64,000 nt of DNA from Crocinitomicaceae bacterium (GCA_022447585.1 JAKVAR010000014.1:1-64000); one strand, 5' to 3'. Numbered from the stretch's first letter, positions 1 to 10,251 are shown. Numbers and translations are program-made. The notes: generated from the letters alone by a model not told the origin.

Positions 1-1
1 T

Positions 2-238
2 AAGGTGAAAGATTTTACGGAAGGTTATGCTGCAGTTCGAAATGGTGCTTCTTGGGGCTTTATTGATAAATCAGGGAAAGAAGTGATATCACCTAAATTC
101 ATCAATGTCCGAAAGTTTAAAAATGGTTATGCAGCGGCATGTCAAGTAAAAGATAAGTGGGGTATAATTGATACAAAAGGTAATTGGGTGTTAGAACCAA
201 ATTATCTCCGTGTTTTAGATGTTGATGTGGTTAAATAG
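2..238 (+). CDS. WG-repeat protein, C-terminal fragment (runs off window start)
   Basis: Repeats WGFIDKSGKEVISPKF and WGIIDTKGNWVLEPNY; frame open to the window edge. Confidence 0.85.
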   Translation, partial: KVKDFTEGYAAVRNGASWGFIDKSGKEVISPKFINVRKFKNGYAAACQVKDKWGIIDTKGNWVLEPNYLRVLDVDVVK

Positions 239-243
239 AGCGC

Positions 244-1767
244 TCACTCAACTGTATCATTTAAAAATCGCTCCCAGCTTTTAGCTTGACTAATCGTCAT
301 TACGCGAGGAAATTTTGATTGTCCTCCTAATTTGTTTTGATATTGCAGAAAATCATAGAAGTATTTTGGCTTTAACTGTTTAACTTGAGGTTTCTTAAGT
401 AATATTTTACGGACAGCATTGTAATCGTCGTTTAGTATGCAAAGTACATTATTTATTTCGACGGATAATTTGTTGATGTCAACATGGTCATTTGTCCCGA
501 TATACCAATAATGACAGTTGTTTTTAATGGATGGGTATACGCAGTATTCTTGAATAGAGATATTCATTTTTTTCTGCACAGATGACATTACAGTTTTGAT
601 GTTTTCTTCAGACAAATGCTCCCCCATAAGGTTGATGTTGGATGCAACTCTTCCCTTTAGTTTGATAAGGTACTTTTCAGTGTCGTCGAATGAAATTACA
701 TCACCAATAATGTATCGCCAAAGGCCAGAGCATGTTGAAATTACCAAGGCGTAATTCTCATTCGGTTTTACATTGTTTAAACAAACAGTTGGAATGTTTT
801 CTATGATACCTTTATTGATTCTATTGAAGTACTTTTCTTCAATGAACTCATAAAAGACACCTTGATTAATTATGAGTTTCATGGCTTCGCCTTCAGCTAT
901 TTGATAGGCAAAATATCCTTCACTAGCCAAATACGTGTTTTGAAAAATGACTTTTTCACTGAAGCACTTTTGTAGCTTTTCTTTATAAGGGTCTATAAAA
1001 ACACCTCCATGAGTGTAAAGCTTTAGGTTAGGCCAAATGTCATGTATTGTTTTCAGATTATATCGATCAATTATTCTTTCTAGCAATAAAAGAACCCAAG
1101 AAGGGACACCGGCAATTGCTCCTATGTTCCAATTGGGAGCCTTCTCAATAATCACTTCCATTTTTTCGTTCCAATCCGTAATTTTTTGTGTTTTCTTTTT
1201 AGGTTTGGTGAAAGGTGCAAAGCCAATCGACTTATTCTTACTTAGAATTCCGCTTAAATCACCTTCCTGATAATGTTGAGTTTTGTTTAATTTGGTTGAA
1301 CCTCCAATGATTAATAGTTTTGAATCATAGAAAGAGCTCGGGAGGTCGAAGTTGTGTAAGTTGACAATTTGACGGAGAGACGTTCTGTGGAATTCGCGGA
1401 GCATTTCTTCAGATACGGGTATCTTTTTGCTTGCAGCTCCAGAAGTACCAGAAGTTAACGCGTAATTTGTAATGTGACCTGACCAAAAAATGTCTTTATT
1501 ACCTGAAAGTGCTAATGAAATCCAATCGTTGTAAAAGTTCTCATAATTGGTCAATGGAACTTCTTCTTTAAACTGACGTACTAAATGTCTAGAGTTTATT
1601 ATGCGGTTGAATTTATTGTAAGTTCCGAAATGTGTTTTTCGCGCTGAATAGACGAGCTTTTTAAGTTGCTCTAGTTGCAAGCGCGTGCCCGTGGTGTCAG
1701 ATTCCTTCGTTGCTTTGGAGTATTTATAGCGAGTGGATTCTTTTATAATATTAGCTATCAGATGCAT
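244..1767 (-). CDS. GH3 auxin-responsive promoter family protein (acyl-acid-amido synthetase-like)
   Basis: Adenylation motifs TSGTSGAASKKIPVS, YLASEGYFAYQ, GLWRYIIGDVISF. Confidence 0.85.
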   Translation of the reverse strand: MHLIANIIKESTRYKYSKATKESDTTGTRLQLEQLKKLVYSARKTHFGTYNKFNRIINSRHLVRQFKEEVPLTNYENFYNDWISLALSGNKDIFWSGHITNYALTSGTSGAASKKIPVSEEMLREFHRTSLRQIVNLHNFDLPSSFYDSKLLIIGGSTKLNKTQHYQEGDLSGILSKNKSIGFAPFTKPKKKTQKITDWNEKMEVIIEKAPNWNIGAIAGVPSWVLLLLERIIDRYNLKTIHDIWPNLKLYTHGGVFIDPYKEKLQKCFSEKVIFQNTYLASEGYFAYQIAEGEAMKLIINQGVFYEFIEEKYFNRINKGIIENIPTVCLNNVKPNENYALVISTCSGLWRYIIGDVISFDDTEKYLIKLKGRVASNINLMGEHLSEENIKTVMSSVQKKMNISIQEYCVYPSIKNNCHYWYIGTNDHVDINKLSVEINNVLCILNDDYNAVRKILLKKPQVKQLKPKYFYDFLQYQNKLGGQSKFPRVMTISQAKSWERFLNDTVE

Positions 1768-1928
1768 AATGTTAAAACTTTAATCAAAACTACGCTCAAA
1801 TAAATAGTTGGGTGTTATTTCAATATTAAAATTGTGTCTTCAAAGATTAATTAATGGTAATAAAGAAATAATGTGATTTTCAGCAGCTGTTGTTCAAAAA
1901 ATCATTAATTTTGATAAAAAAATAAATC

Positions 1929-2027
1929 ATGTCGGATAATTATTTTGAAAAATCAACAGTAGCACTTGGAACAATTGTAACAATCGTTTTGATTTCAATT
2001 GTAGTTTCAATTGTTATGTTTGGATAA
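1929..2027 (+). CDS. Small single-TM protein, 32 aa (MSDNYFEKSTVALGTIVTIVLISIVVSIVMFG)
   Basis: Manual translation: ATG at 1929, TAA at 2025-2027; hydrophobic stretch of about 20 residues; terminator-like hairpin just downstream; not in the supplied ORF track (below size cut-off). Confidence 0.5.
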   Translation: MSDNYFEKSTVALGTIVTIVLISIVVSIVMFG

Positions 2028-2053
2028 GTCGGAAGAAGCTTATATAAAGTTAT

Positions 2054-2089
2054 TGTCCTATCTGTCTTTTGACTGATGGGATTTTTTTT
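2054..2089 (+). terminator. Putative intrinsic terminator after the 32-aa ORF
   Basis: Imperfect hairpin tcctatctgtc-tttt-gactgatggga followed by a T run. Confidence 0.55.
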
Positions 2090-2110
2090 GATTTAAATAC
2101 TAAAACCTGA

Positions 2111-3625
2111 ATGCCTTTCAATTCTATTTTTGCCTGGATGATGAAAAAGAGGATACATCAAATTGACCTCTTTCGAATGTATCCACATGAAGTGCAAAAA
2201 GAAGTTTTTGAGAACCTTATTGAAAAAGGGGGGCAAACGGAGTTTGGCCGATTACACGGTTTTGGTAAGATTCGATCGTATAAAGATTTTCAAAAAGTAC
2301 CCCTTCAATTTTATGAAGATATCCAGCCTTCGATTGATCGTGCAATGAATGGTGAACAGGCTATTCTTTGGCCTACTGATACGAAGTGGTTTGCGAAATC
2401 ATCAGGTACTACAAATGCCAAAAGTAAGTTGATTCCAGTAAGTAAAGAATCCTTAGAAGATTGCCATTATAAAGGTGGAAAAGACTTACTTGCGATGTAT
2501 TATCATAATCATCCTAACCGTAAATTATACAACGGAAAACACCTGATTATTGGGGGCAGTGCTCAAATAAATCACCTTTCTGCGGATTCATATTTCGGAG
2601 ATTTATCTGCCATTATTGTAAAAAACCTGCCTTGGTGGGCTGAGATTAGAAGAACTCCTTCTCGGGAAATAGCGCTTATGAGTGAATGGCAAGAGAAGAT
2701 CGAACGAATGGCAAAATCAACGATTAAGCAAGATGTTTATATCATTGCCGGAGTGCCAAGTTGGACAATGGTTTTGGCGAATAAAGTCCTTGAGGTTTCT
2801 GGTAAATCCAATTTGAAGGAGGTTTGGCCTAATTTAGAATTATTCATGCATGGTGGGGTTAGTTTTGAACCGTATCGGGAGCAATTCAAAAAACTCATTC
2901 CAGATCCGAATATGAATTATGTTGAAACCTATAATGCTTCGGAAGGATTCTTTGGAATACAAGATCAAGTGAATTCGGATGAAATGTTATTGATGCTGGA
3001 TTATGGGGTGTTCTTTGAGTTTATTCCAATGTCTAGTTTTAATGGAGTTGATTCAACAGAGGTGTTCTCTTTGGAAGATGTTGAGTTGGGTATAAACTAC
3101 GCTATTGTAATTTCTACAAATGGAGGGCTTTGGAGGTATATTATGGGAGATACCATTCGGTTTACTTCTGCTACGCCTTATCGATTTAAAATTACGGGAA
3201 GAACCAAGAGTTTTATCAATAGTTTTGGGGAGGAGGTAATTGTGGAAAATACCGAATTAGCAATCGCCCAAGCTTGTGAAAAGACAGGAGCTCAAATTAA
3301 AGAGTATTCAGTTTGCCCCATATTTATGGAGGGTGGCGAGCGTGGTGCGCATGAATGGGTGGTAGAATTCATAAATGAACCCAGTGAAATGGATCGTTTC
3401 AATGCAGTATTGGATGAATGTTTACGTGGCTTGAACTCTGATTATGATGCGAAACGTCATCACAATATGGTACTAGATAAGCCCGTTATAAATACGGTTA
3501 AATCTGGAACATTTGATGCTTGGTTAAAATCAATTAATAAATTGGGGGGACAAAATAAAGTACCTCGATTATCAAATGACCGTGTTATTCTGGAACAAAT
3601 TTTGCAAATTGCAGAAGTGCAGTAA
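2111..3625 (+). CDS. GH3 auxin-responsive promoter family protein (second paralogue)
   Basis: Motifs SSGTTNAKSKLIPVS, YNASEGFFGIQ, GLWRYIMGDTIRF; similar length and layout to 244..1767. Confidence 0.87.
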   Translation: MPFNSIFAWMMKKRIHQIDLFRMYPHEVQKEVFENLIEKGGQTEFGRLHGFGKIRSYKDFQKVPLQFYEDIQPSIDRAMNGEQAILWPTDTKWFAKSSGTTNAKSKLIPVSKESLEDCHYKGGKDLLAMYYHNHPNRKLYNGKHLIIGGSAQINHLSADSYFGDLSAIIVKNLPWWAEIRRTPSREIALMSEWQEKIERMAKSTIKQDVYIIAGVPSWTMVLANKVLEVSGKSNLKEVWPNLELFMHGGVSFEPYREQFKKLIPDPNMNYVETYNASEGFFGIQDQVNSDEMLLMLDYGVFFEFIPMSSFNGVDSTEVFSLEDVELGINYAIVISTNGGLWRYIMGDTIRFTSATPYRFKITGRTKSFINSFGEEVIVENTELAIAQACEKTGAQIKEYSVCPIFMEGGERGAHEWVVEFINEPSEMDRFNAVLDECLRGLNSDYDAKRHHNMVLDKPVINTVKSGTFDAWLKSINKLGGQNKVPRLSNDRVILEQILQIAEVQ

Positions 3626-3634
3626 TTAAAGCGT

Positions 3635-4456
3635 ATGCTCAGAGTATTTTTCTTCTTAATTTCAATGTTTGCAGTTGGTCTTTCCTATGGTCAAGATTCA
3701 TTGGATTATGCATGGAAAAAAGTGAGGTCTTATCCAATTGGTCAAGACGAAATTTGGGTAGTAGATGTACTTGAGAATATTTACATCTCAGACAAAGGAC
3801 TTATCAATAAATATGATTCTTCAGGGGTGCTTTGGTTCTCACAAAGTATCAAGTCTTTAGGGAACACGACTCAGTTGATCCCAATTAATTCAATGAAGTT
3901 GATTCACTTTTCTGAAGAGCAACAAACATTATGTTATTTTGATAATACGCTTTCGTCAATGAATGATTGCGTTGATTTAACCGACCAAGATATAGTAAGT
4001 GCAGAGCTGGTATGCGGATCAAGTCAGCCCAATAAGATTTGGGTTTTAGATAATTTGAACTCAACATTGAATTTATTATCTCTAGATAACCTAAGTCAAA
4101 CGCAAGAAGTGAAGAATTTAAGAGGTGTTTTAAATTTAGATGAAGTAACTCAAATTAAGGAAAGGTATAATAGGCTTTATTTACTAGATAAATCTAAGGG
4201 AGTTTATGTTTTTGATTTATATGCAACATTGATTGAATTTATACCAGAAGAAAGTATTCAACAAATAGAGGCTTTTGAGAATACGTTATTCACAGTTCGA
4301 GGAAATCTATTGAATGTGAGGTCGTTAATTACGTCGGATAATTTTGACGTAGAACTACCCATAGACAATGTTTCAGAGCTAGGCTATAGGAATCAATTTT
4401 TCTATTTCCGATCGAATGGAAATGTTCATAAATATGAGCTCCAATTCTCTGAATAA
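3635..4456 (+). CDS. Exported hypothetical protein, possibly beta-propeller
   Basis: Signal peptide MLRVFFFLISMFAVGLSYGQ; 9 bp after the GH3 gene. Confidence 0.6.
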   Translation: MLRVFFFLISMFAVGLSYGQDSLDYAWKKVRSYPIGQDEIWVVDVLENIYISDKGLINKYDSSGVLWFSQSIKSLGNTTQLIPINSMKLIHFSEEQQTLCYFDNTLSSMNDCVDLTDQDIVSAELVCGSSQPNKIWVLDNLNSTLNLLSLDNLSQTQEVKNLRGVLNLDEVTQIKERYNRLYLLDKSKGVYVFDLYATLIEFIPEESIQQIEAFENTLFTVRGNLLNVRSLITSDNFDVELPIDNVSELGYRNQFFYFRSNGNVHKYELQFSE

Positions 4457-4511
4457 AACTTGATTCTTGAGTCAAAGTTTGTAATTTAGTCAGTCCAAAA
4501 ACACGAGTAAA

Positions 4512-5126
4512 ATGCACATTGCAATAGCAGGGAATATAGGTTCAGGTAAAACAACGTTAACTAGAATGTTGGCGAAACATTTTGACTGGGACACACACTT
4601 TGAAGATGTAGAACAAAATCCATATTTGAATGACTTCTATGAAGACATGCAACGGTGGTCTTTTAACCTCCAGATTTATTACTTAAATAGTCGTTTTACT
4701 CAAATTCAAGAAATTCAGAAAACGGAGAAAACAGTTATTCAAGATAGAACCATTTATGAGGATGCATTCATTTTTGCACCGAACTTACATTCTATGGGAT
4801 TAATGACTACGCGTGATTTTGAGAACTATTTTTCTCTATTCAACCTAATGGATTCATTTGTATCTTCTCCAGACCTCTTAATTTACTTGAGAGCAAGCGT
4901 ACCAACTTTGGTTAATCAAATTCAACAAAGAGGCAGGGATTACGAAGAAAGCATCCGTTTGGATTACCTAAAACGGTTGAACGAGCGTTACGAAGCGTGG
5001 ATTTCTACCTACGACAAAGGAAAGCTTTTAGTCATTGATGTTGATAATAACAACTTTCCTGAGAGTCAAGAAGATCTTGGTAAAATCATCAATGCGATTG
5101 ATGCTGAGATTAACGGATTATTCTAA
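4512..5126 (+). CDS. Deoxynucleoside kinase family protein
   Basis: P-loop GNIGSGKTTL, DRTIYEDAFIFA, RASVPTLVNQIQQRGRDYE. Confidence 0.9.
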   Translation: MHIAIAGNIGSGKTTLTRMLAKHFDWDTHFEDVEQNPYLNDFYEDMQRWSFNLQIYYLNSRFTQIQEIQKTEKTVIQDRTIYEDAFIFAPNLHSMGLMTTRDFENYFSLFNLMDSFVSSPDLLIYLRASVPTLVNQIQQRGRDYEESIRLDYLKRLNERYEAWISTYDKGKLLVIDVDNNNFPESQEDLGKIINAIDAEINGLF

Positions 5127-5141
5127 TAAAAAATACTAAAC

Positions 5142-6107
5142 ATGATTGTAGTAACGGGTGCGGCTGGATTTATTGGAAGTTGCCTAGTAAGTCGGTTGAA
5201 CAAATCGGGGTACGAAGATATTGTTGTGGTTGATGATTTTTCTAAAACGGAGAAAGACGGAAACCTGGAGGGAAAAACAATCAAAGCCAAAGTAGGTCGT
5301 AAAGACTTCATTCAGTGGTTAGCTGATTTCGGCCAAGAAGTTGATTTCATTTATCATATTGGTGCGAGAACTGACACTACGGAATTTGATGTTTCGATTT
5401 TTGATGAATTGAACGTTAATTTCTCTAAAGATGTATGGAATGCATGTGTTAAATTCAATATTCCTTTAGTTTATGCTTCTTCAGCTGCAACCTATGGTTT
5501 GGGAGAGTTTGGATATAAAGATGATCATTCAATTATCGAAAAGTTGAAGCCATTGAATCCTTATGGAGATTCTAAGAATGATTTTGATAAATGGGTGTTA
5601 GAGCAAACTGAATTACCGCCATTTTGGGCTGGTTTGAAATTCTTCAATGTGTATGGACCAAATGAATTCCATAAAGGAAGAATGGCATCTGTAATTTTTC
5701 ATGCGCACAAGCAAATTGGAGAAACAGGAGCAATGAAGTTGTTCAGGTCTCATAATCCTGATTATACAGATGGTGGACAATTAAGGGATTTTGTTTATGT
5801 TAAGGATGTTGTTGAGGTATGTCATTATCTGATGGATACGCCTCCTCCTTCTGGAATCTACAACTTGGGGTCTGGAACGGCTAGAACGTTCTTAGATCTT
5901 GTTAAAAACACATTTAAGGCAATGGGGAAAGAAGAGTCTATTTCTTTCATTGATACGCCTGCGGATATTAGAGATAAATATCAGTACTATACTGAAGCTG
6001 ATATGTCTAAGCTAGTTAATTCTGGTTTTGATAAAGGTTTCCATTCTTTGGAAGATGGCGTAGCAGATTACGTTACCAACTACCTTGAAACCAATACGTA
6101 CTATTAG
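5142..6107 (+). CDS. hldD: ADP-L-glycero-D-manno-heptose-6-epimerase
   Basis: SDR motif TGAAGFIGSCLV, GARTDTTEFD, YASSAATYG, NPYGDSKNDFDKW, KFFNVYGPNEFHKGRMASV. Confidence 0.92.
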   Translation: MIVVTGAAGFIGSCLVSRLNKSGYEDIVVVDDFSKTEKDGNLEGKTIKAKVGRKDFIQWLADFGQEVDFIYHIGARTDTTEFDVSIFDELNVNFSKDVWNACVKFNIPLVYASSAATYGLGEFGYKDDHSIIEKLKPLNPYGDSKNDFDKWVLEQTELPPFWAGLKFFNVYGPNEFHKGRMASVIFHAHKQIGETGAMKLFRSHNPDYTDGGQLRDFVYVKDVVEVCHYLMDTPPPSGIYNLGSGTARTFLDLVKNTFKAMGKEESISFIDTPADIRDKYQYYTEADMSKLVNSGFDKGFHSLEDGVADYVTNYLETNTYY

Positions 6108-6128
6108 TTTAAAACATTTTAATGTAAA

Positions 6129-6160
6129 AGTCCTTCTGATATTTCAGAAGGGCTTTTTTT
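6129..6160 (+). terminator. Intrinsic terminator after hldD
   Basis: Perfect 8-bp stem ccttctga-tatt-tcagaagg followed by a T run. Confidence 0.8.
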
Positions 6161-6223
6161 ATAAAACTACTTTAACTGCAAGTTTTTTGAATAGATGGCT
6201 ACAAAAAATAAAAAAGACACGTT

Positions 6224-7771
6224 ATGTATTTTATTAAACATGTATTTCTAACTCTATTTTTCATTCCATTTAGCGGTTTCGCTCAGCTTGAAGGAGATAG
6301 CTTATTTGCCACAGATCAGGTAATGACAATTGAATTGACTTTTAGTCAAACTGGTTATTGGGATAGCTTAGAAGCTAATTATACGACAAGTACTTACATG
6401 TCTGCGGATATGACAATTACTACGCTAGATGGAACCAGAACTTTTCCTAATATTGCCGTTAGGTTAAAAGGAAATTCAACTTACAATCACCCCAACAATA
6501 AGAAACCATTCAAAATTGACTTTAATAAATATGTCTCAGGTCAAGATTTTGATGGAATCAAGAAATTGAATTTGAGTAATGGATTTAAAGATCCTTCATG
6601 CATGCGTGAAAAATTGTTTTTTGATTTCTGTCATGAAGTAGGTGTTAATGCTCCAAGAGCTAATTTTGCTAATCTTATTATTAATGGTTCACCGCTCGGG
6701 TTTTATACTGTGGTAGAACAAATTGATGATCAATTTTTAGATTGGGCTATTCTTGATGATGATGGAAACTTATTTAAGGCTGGTGATAATTTTGGTGGAG
6801 GCCCTGGAGGTGCGGGAACTCCTGCAGACTTAATGTATTATGGCAATGCAGCAACGGATTATACAGATAGATATGAGTTGAAAACCAATGAAGACCTGAA
6901 TGATTGGACAGATTTTATTGAGTTGTTGAATTATATCAATAACTCAACGGATACGGATTTTAAAAACCAATTCCATACACGATTCGAAAAGCAAGAATTG
7001 TTAAGAGCGTTCGCTATTGATAATCTTTTTAGTAACCTCGATAGTTACACTGGATCTGCAAGAAATTACTACCTCTATCATAATTTAACTACGAATAAGT
7101 GGGAGTGGATAAAGTGGGATGCTAACGAAGCATTTGGATCATATACGAATAATCAAGCTCCGTTAACATTGGGTGTTGATTATCAGGCCAATAATAGACC
7201 TTTGCTAGAGCGTATTTTTGATAATGAAGATTTGAATAGAGATTATAAAAATGAATTATGTGCATTGGTTGAAGATTATTTTAACAATGCCTATATGGAT
7301 AGTAAAATTGATGCTATTTATAATTTGATTAAAACAGATGTTTATGCGGATGTTAATAAAATGTTTTCAGATGCAGATTTTGATAATAACATTGATTCAG
7401 ATATTACGAGTATAGGAGGGCCTGGAGGAGGAAACTCAATTTATGGATTAAAATCTTTTATTTCTTCGAGAGAATTAAATGTTTTAAGTCAGGTTGATTG
7501 TAATTATTACAATTCAATTCAAGAGATTCATTCTGAAGGGTTTAAATTGTATCCTAATCCAGTAAGTGATTTCGCGTTAGTTGAGTTTGAAGGGGAGATA
7601 GCGCAAATAGAATTGCGGTCAATAACGGGACAATTAATTAAGCCTATTGAATTATTGGAAAGCACGGATAAGATTAAAGTACCTGTGTCCGATTTACCGG
7701 AAGGAATATATCTAATTGTTTTATCAACTGGTAATGCTACGAGTATTCAAAAACTTATGGTAAATCGATGA
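6224..7771 (+). CDS. CotH kinase family protein with T9SS type A sorting domain
   Basis: RLKGNSTYNHPNNKKPFKIDF, NLIINGSPLGFYTVVEQID, WEWIKWDANEAFG; C-terminal GFKLYPNPVSDFALVEF. Confidence 0.88.
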   Translation: MYFIKHVFLTLFFIPFSGFAQLEGDSLFATDQVMTIELTFSQTGYWDSLEANYTTSTYMSADMTITTLDGTRTFPNIAVRLKGNSTYNHPNNKKPFKIDFNKYVSGQDFDGIKKLNLSNGFKDPSCMREKLFFDFCHEVGVNAPRANFANLIINGSPLGFYTVVEQIDDQFLDWAILDDDGNLFKAGDNFGGGPGGAGTPADLMYYGNAATDYTDRYELKTNEDLNDWTDFIELLNYINNSTDTDFKNQFHTRFEKQELLRAFAIDNLFSNLDSYTGSARNYYLYHNLTTNKWEWIKWDANEAFGSYTNNQAPLTLGVDYQANNRPLLERIFDNEDLNRDYKNELCALVEDYFNNAYMDSKIDAIYNLIKTDVYADVNKMFSDADFDNNIDSDITSIGGPGGGNSIYGLKSFISSRELNVLSQVDCNYYNSIQEIHSEGFKLYPNPVSDFALVEFEGEIAQIELRSITGQLIKPIELLESTDKIKVPVSDLPEGIYLIVLSTGNATSIQKLMVNR

Positions 7772-7847
7772 TAGACTATCATTGGTTTAAATGTAAAGCT
7801 CTTCTCAATGTTGAATGAGGACTTTTTTATGAATTGTCTTATCTTAT

Positions 7848-8555
7848 TTATAGTCCAATTAACTCAAAGCTTTTATGCTCGTATTTATAGTTAATGCTGT
7901 CATTTTTGACTTTTATCCTATCTTCCATTTTTAAATTGATTAATGAATCAGATTCAAAGTTGAAATAGAGTGTGTTTTCCAATTCAGATACTCGTATAAT
8001 TTCAATTAAATTGGTGTTATATTCTGTTTCATATGGAGATTCAACTTCTATTTTACCTATAAACTCAATCGTTCGATTTTGTAAAAGAAAGGCTTCACCG
8101 CCATAATTTTCTTCATCCCCTAATTGACAAATGATTATGACTTTATTATTCTCAGAATTGCGGTAGAAGAAAGGTTCATATTGATATGGATCACCCACTG
8201 GTTTGGACTCAAACAAAATGGAATCACCTTCCATCATGATTAATCGATCTCCCCAGCTTGTTGGTGCTGCCGAAGATTCTAGATCACCATCCGAGTATGC
8301 AATGACGATGTTAATTGAATCAAAACTATGAGTAGTTTCAATTTGATAATTAGTGATCTCTATTCCATGTATTTGATTGGGTTGAAATCTTTCGTATTCA
8401 ATTTTGATTGAGACTGGTTGCTTATTTTCCGTAATTGACTGATTGTCTTTTGCGTTTTCTTTTGTTACTATGGTTTTTCTTAATTCGTTTTCAACAGGTG
8501 TAGAGCAAGAGACTATTAATGAAATAAGAAAAATTGAATAAACTAGTTTTGTCAT
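7848..8555 (-). CDS. Hypothetical lipoprotein
   Basis: Lipobox-like MTKLVYSIFLISLIVSCSTP. Confidence 0.6.
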   Translation of the reverse strand: MTKLVYSIFLISLIVSCSTPVENELRKTIVTKENAKDNQSITENKQPVSIKIEYERFQPNQIHGIEITNYQIETTHSFDSINIVIAYSDGDLESSAAPTSWGDRLIMMEGDSILFESKPVGDPYQYEPFFYRNSENNKVIIICQLGDEENYGGEAFLLQNRTIEFIGKIEVESPYETEYNTNLIEIIRVSELENTLYFNFESDSLINLKMEDRIKVKNDSINYKYEHKSFELIGL

Positions 8556-8699
8556 GTGAAGAAACTTATGTTGTATACATATGATTTAGTTGGATTTAAT
8601 CAGTTCGAGCGATCTTTCTGGTGCTTAATCATATTCTTCCTTTAAATATCGCATATTTTGTGGAATAGTCATTTCAATTTTAATTCCTACTTATTGATT

Positions 8700-9210
8700 G
8701 TCATCTCCATTCAGTTAATAGATTCCAGGGTCTAAATAACAAGATTCGCTACCAAAGGGTAAAAGCACTCTCGCAAGGATTTCATCAGCACCAGCTGTTT
8801 GATTTCCAATTGTAATGGCCCTCAAGTGTTTTTTGAAAGAGCATTACTTTGTGACTCGTCTCATCATTACGTATGTAACTATTTCCTTGATATTATTTTG
8901 AAATGCCACCTGTAAGATAGTTACTATTCCATTTTAGTGTCCCAGGTAAATCAGACTCATTTTCTATAATTTTAATCAATTCTGCGGCTTCTCTCCTAAT
9001 TAGCAAGTTCCCTAATCTATATGTCGTTGAATTGGCATAATTTCTTGAATCAATGACTTGTTATCCTCTGAATTAAATCTACGCCTGAATTTATAGTCTA
9101 TATCTAGTTCTAGAATTTTTAGGTGGATCTATAAGTAATTAAAATTCTGTACCATCAATGTTACCTTTTTCATCAGGTACTTTGGTTAAGATTTCAGTAA
9201 TTCAATTACT
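8700..9210 (-). pseudogene. Degraded S41-family peptidase remnant
   Basis: Reverse-strand fragments in several frames: SYIRNDETSHKVMLFQKTL and AITIGNQTAGADEILARVLLPFGSES resemble the S41 C-terminal region (TqSqAEf...viGsqTAGADGnvs.ivLPgg), interrupted by frameshifts and stops. Confidence 0.62.
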
Positions 9211-9219
9211 TTTTGGATA

Positions 9220-10200
9220 TTATGGAATAACAATTACATTCCCTTTTTTTCTTCCCGAGTCTACATATGAATGCGCTTCTTGAATCTTCTCTAATGGGTA
9301 AACTCTATCAATTACAGTTTTTAATTTTTCTGATGCCAGAAAGTCTCGGACTCGTATTAAATCGCGTATTTGTAATTCTTCTTTTCTTAAGCCAGTTGCT
9401 GCGAATTTTAGTTTATTTTTCGAAAAAGGTGAGACAAATATCAAGAGTATTAAAGTACTAAATGTCATGACTGGTGTTAGAAAAACGCCATTTGATTTTA
9501 AGTGTTTTTTCGACTTGAAATATGATAGTTTTCCCACGGTATCGAAAATTACATCATATTTTTTTTTGCTTTTTAAAAACTCATTCTTGGTGTAGTCTAA
9601 AACATAGTCTGCACCCAAATCCTGAACGAGTGCTTTGTTTTTTGTACTGCAAATCCCCGTCACTTCTCCTCCCATTTCTTTGGCTATTTGAACAGCTGCA
9701 GTGCCAATGCTCCCTGAGGCACCATTAATTAGAATACGTTGGTCTCGCTTAATAGTTGTTTGATCAGTAAAAAATGCAAGAGTTGTCGATGCCCCGTCTA
9801 TAATTCCTGTTGCTTCTTCTGGACTTATGTTTGTTGGGCGATGAACAATAACAGCGTCAGATGGAAGGCAAATATACTTTGCGTATGCTCCACAATTTAA
9901 CCCTGTTTCGGCCATTATTTGATCTCCAATTTTAAAATTAACCACCTCTGATCCAATGGCTTCAATTATACCGGCTAAATCTGTTCCTGGAGTTTTAACT
10001 TTTGGTTTCCTTAATCCAAGGAATAGCCTACCAAATTTTGGTTTCCCCATCCGCATCATTGTGCTCGCTGCTGTAATTGACGTAGCTTCAATCTTGATTA
10101 ATATTTCATTTGACTTTGGAGTAGGCTTTGGAATTTCCTTAATTTTTAAAACCTCAGGACCTCCATAACCGCTTACTTGCACTGCCTTCATAACTTTCAT
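9220..10200 (-). CDS. NAD(P)-dependent alcohol dehydrogenase / quinone oxidoreductase (MDR family)
   Basis: MKAVQVSGYGGPEVLKIKEIPKP, GTDLAGIIEAIGSEV, ILINGASGSIGTAAVQIAK. Confidence 0.9.
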   Translation of the reverse strand: MKVMKAVQVSGYGGPEVLKIKEIPKPTPKSNEILIKIEATSITAASTMMRMGKPKFGRLFLGLRKPKVKTPGTDLAGIIEAIGSEVVNFKIGDQIMAETGLNCGAYAKYICLPSDAVIVHRPTNISPEEATGIIDGASTTLAFFTDQTTIKRDQRILINGASGSIGTAAVQIAKEMGGEVTGICSTKNKALVQDLGADYVLDYTKNEFLKSKKKYDVIFDTVGKLSYFKSKKHLKSNGVFLTPVMTFSTLILLIFVSPFSKNKLKFAATGLRKEELQIRDLIRVRDFLASEKLKTVIDRVYPLEKIQEAHSYVDSGRKKGNVIVIP

Positions 10201-10251
10201 TTTTAATTATAAAACAAAGTTGAGGCTAATAATTTCTTCAATCGTTCCAGA

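Noticed and set aside
1037-1270. Plus-strand ORF inside the GH3 gene
   Set aside because: Antisense to a well-supported CDS and has no recognisable domain; the same applies to 26065..26394, 35289..35564, 41622..41990, 44583..44870, 55349..55756 and 57443..57778.
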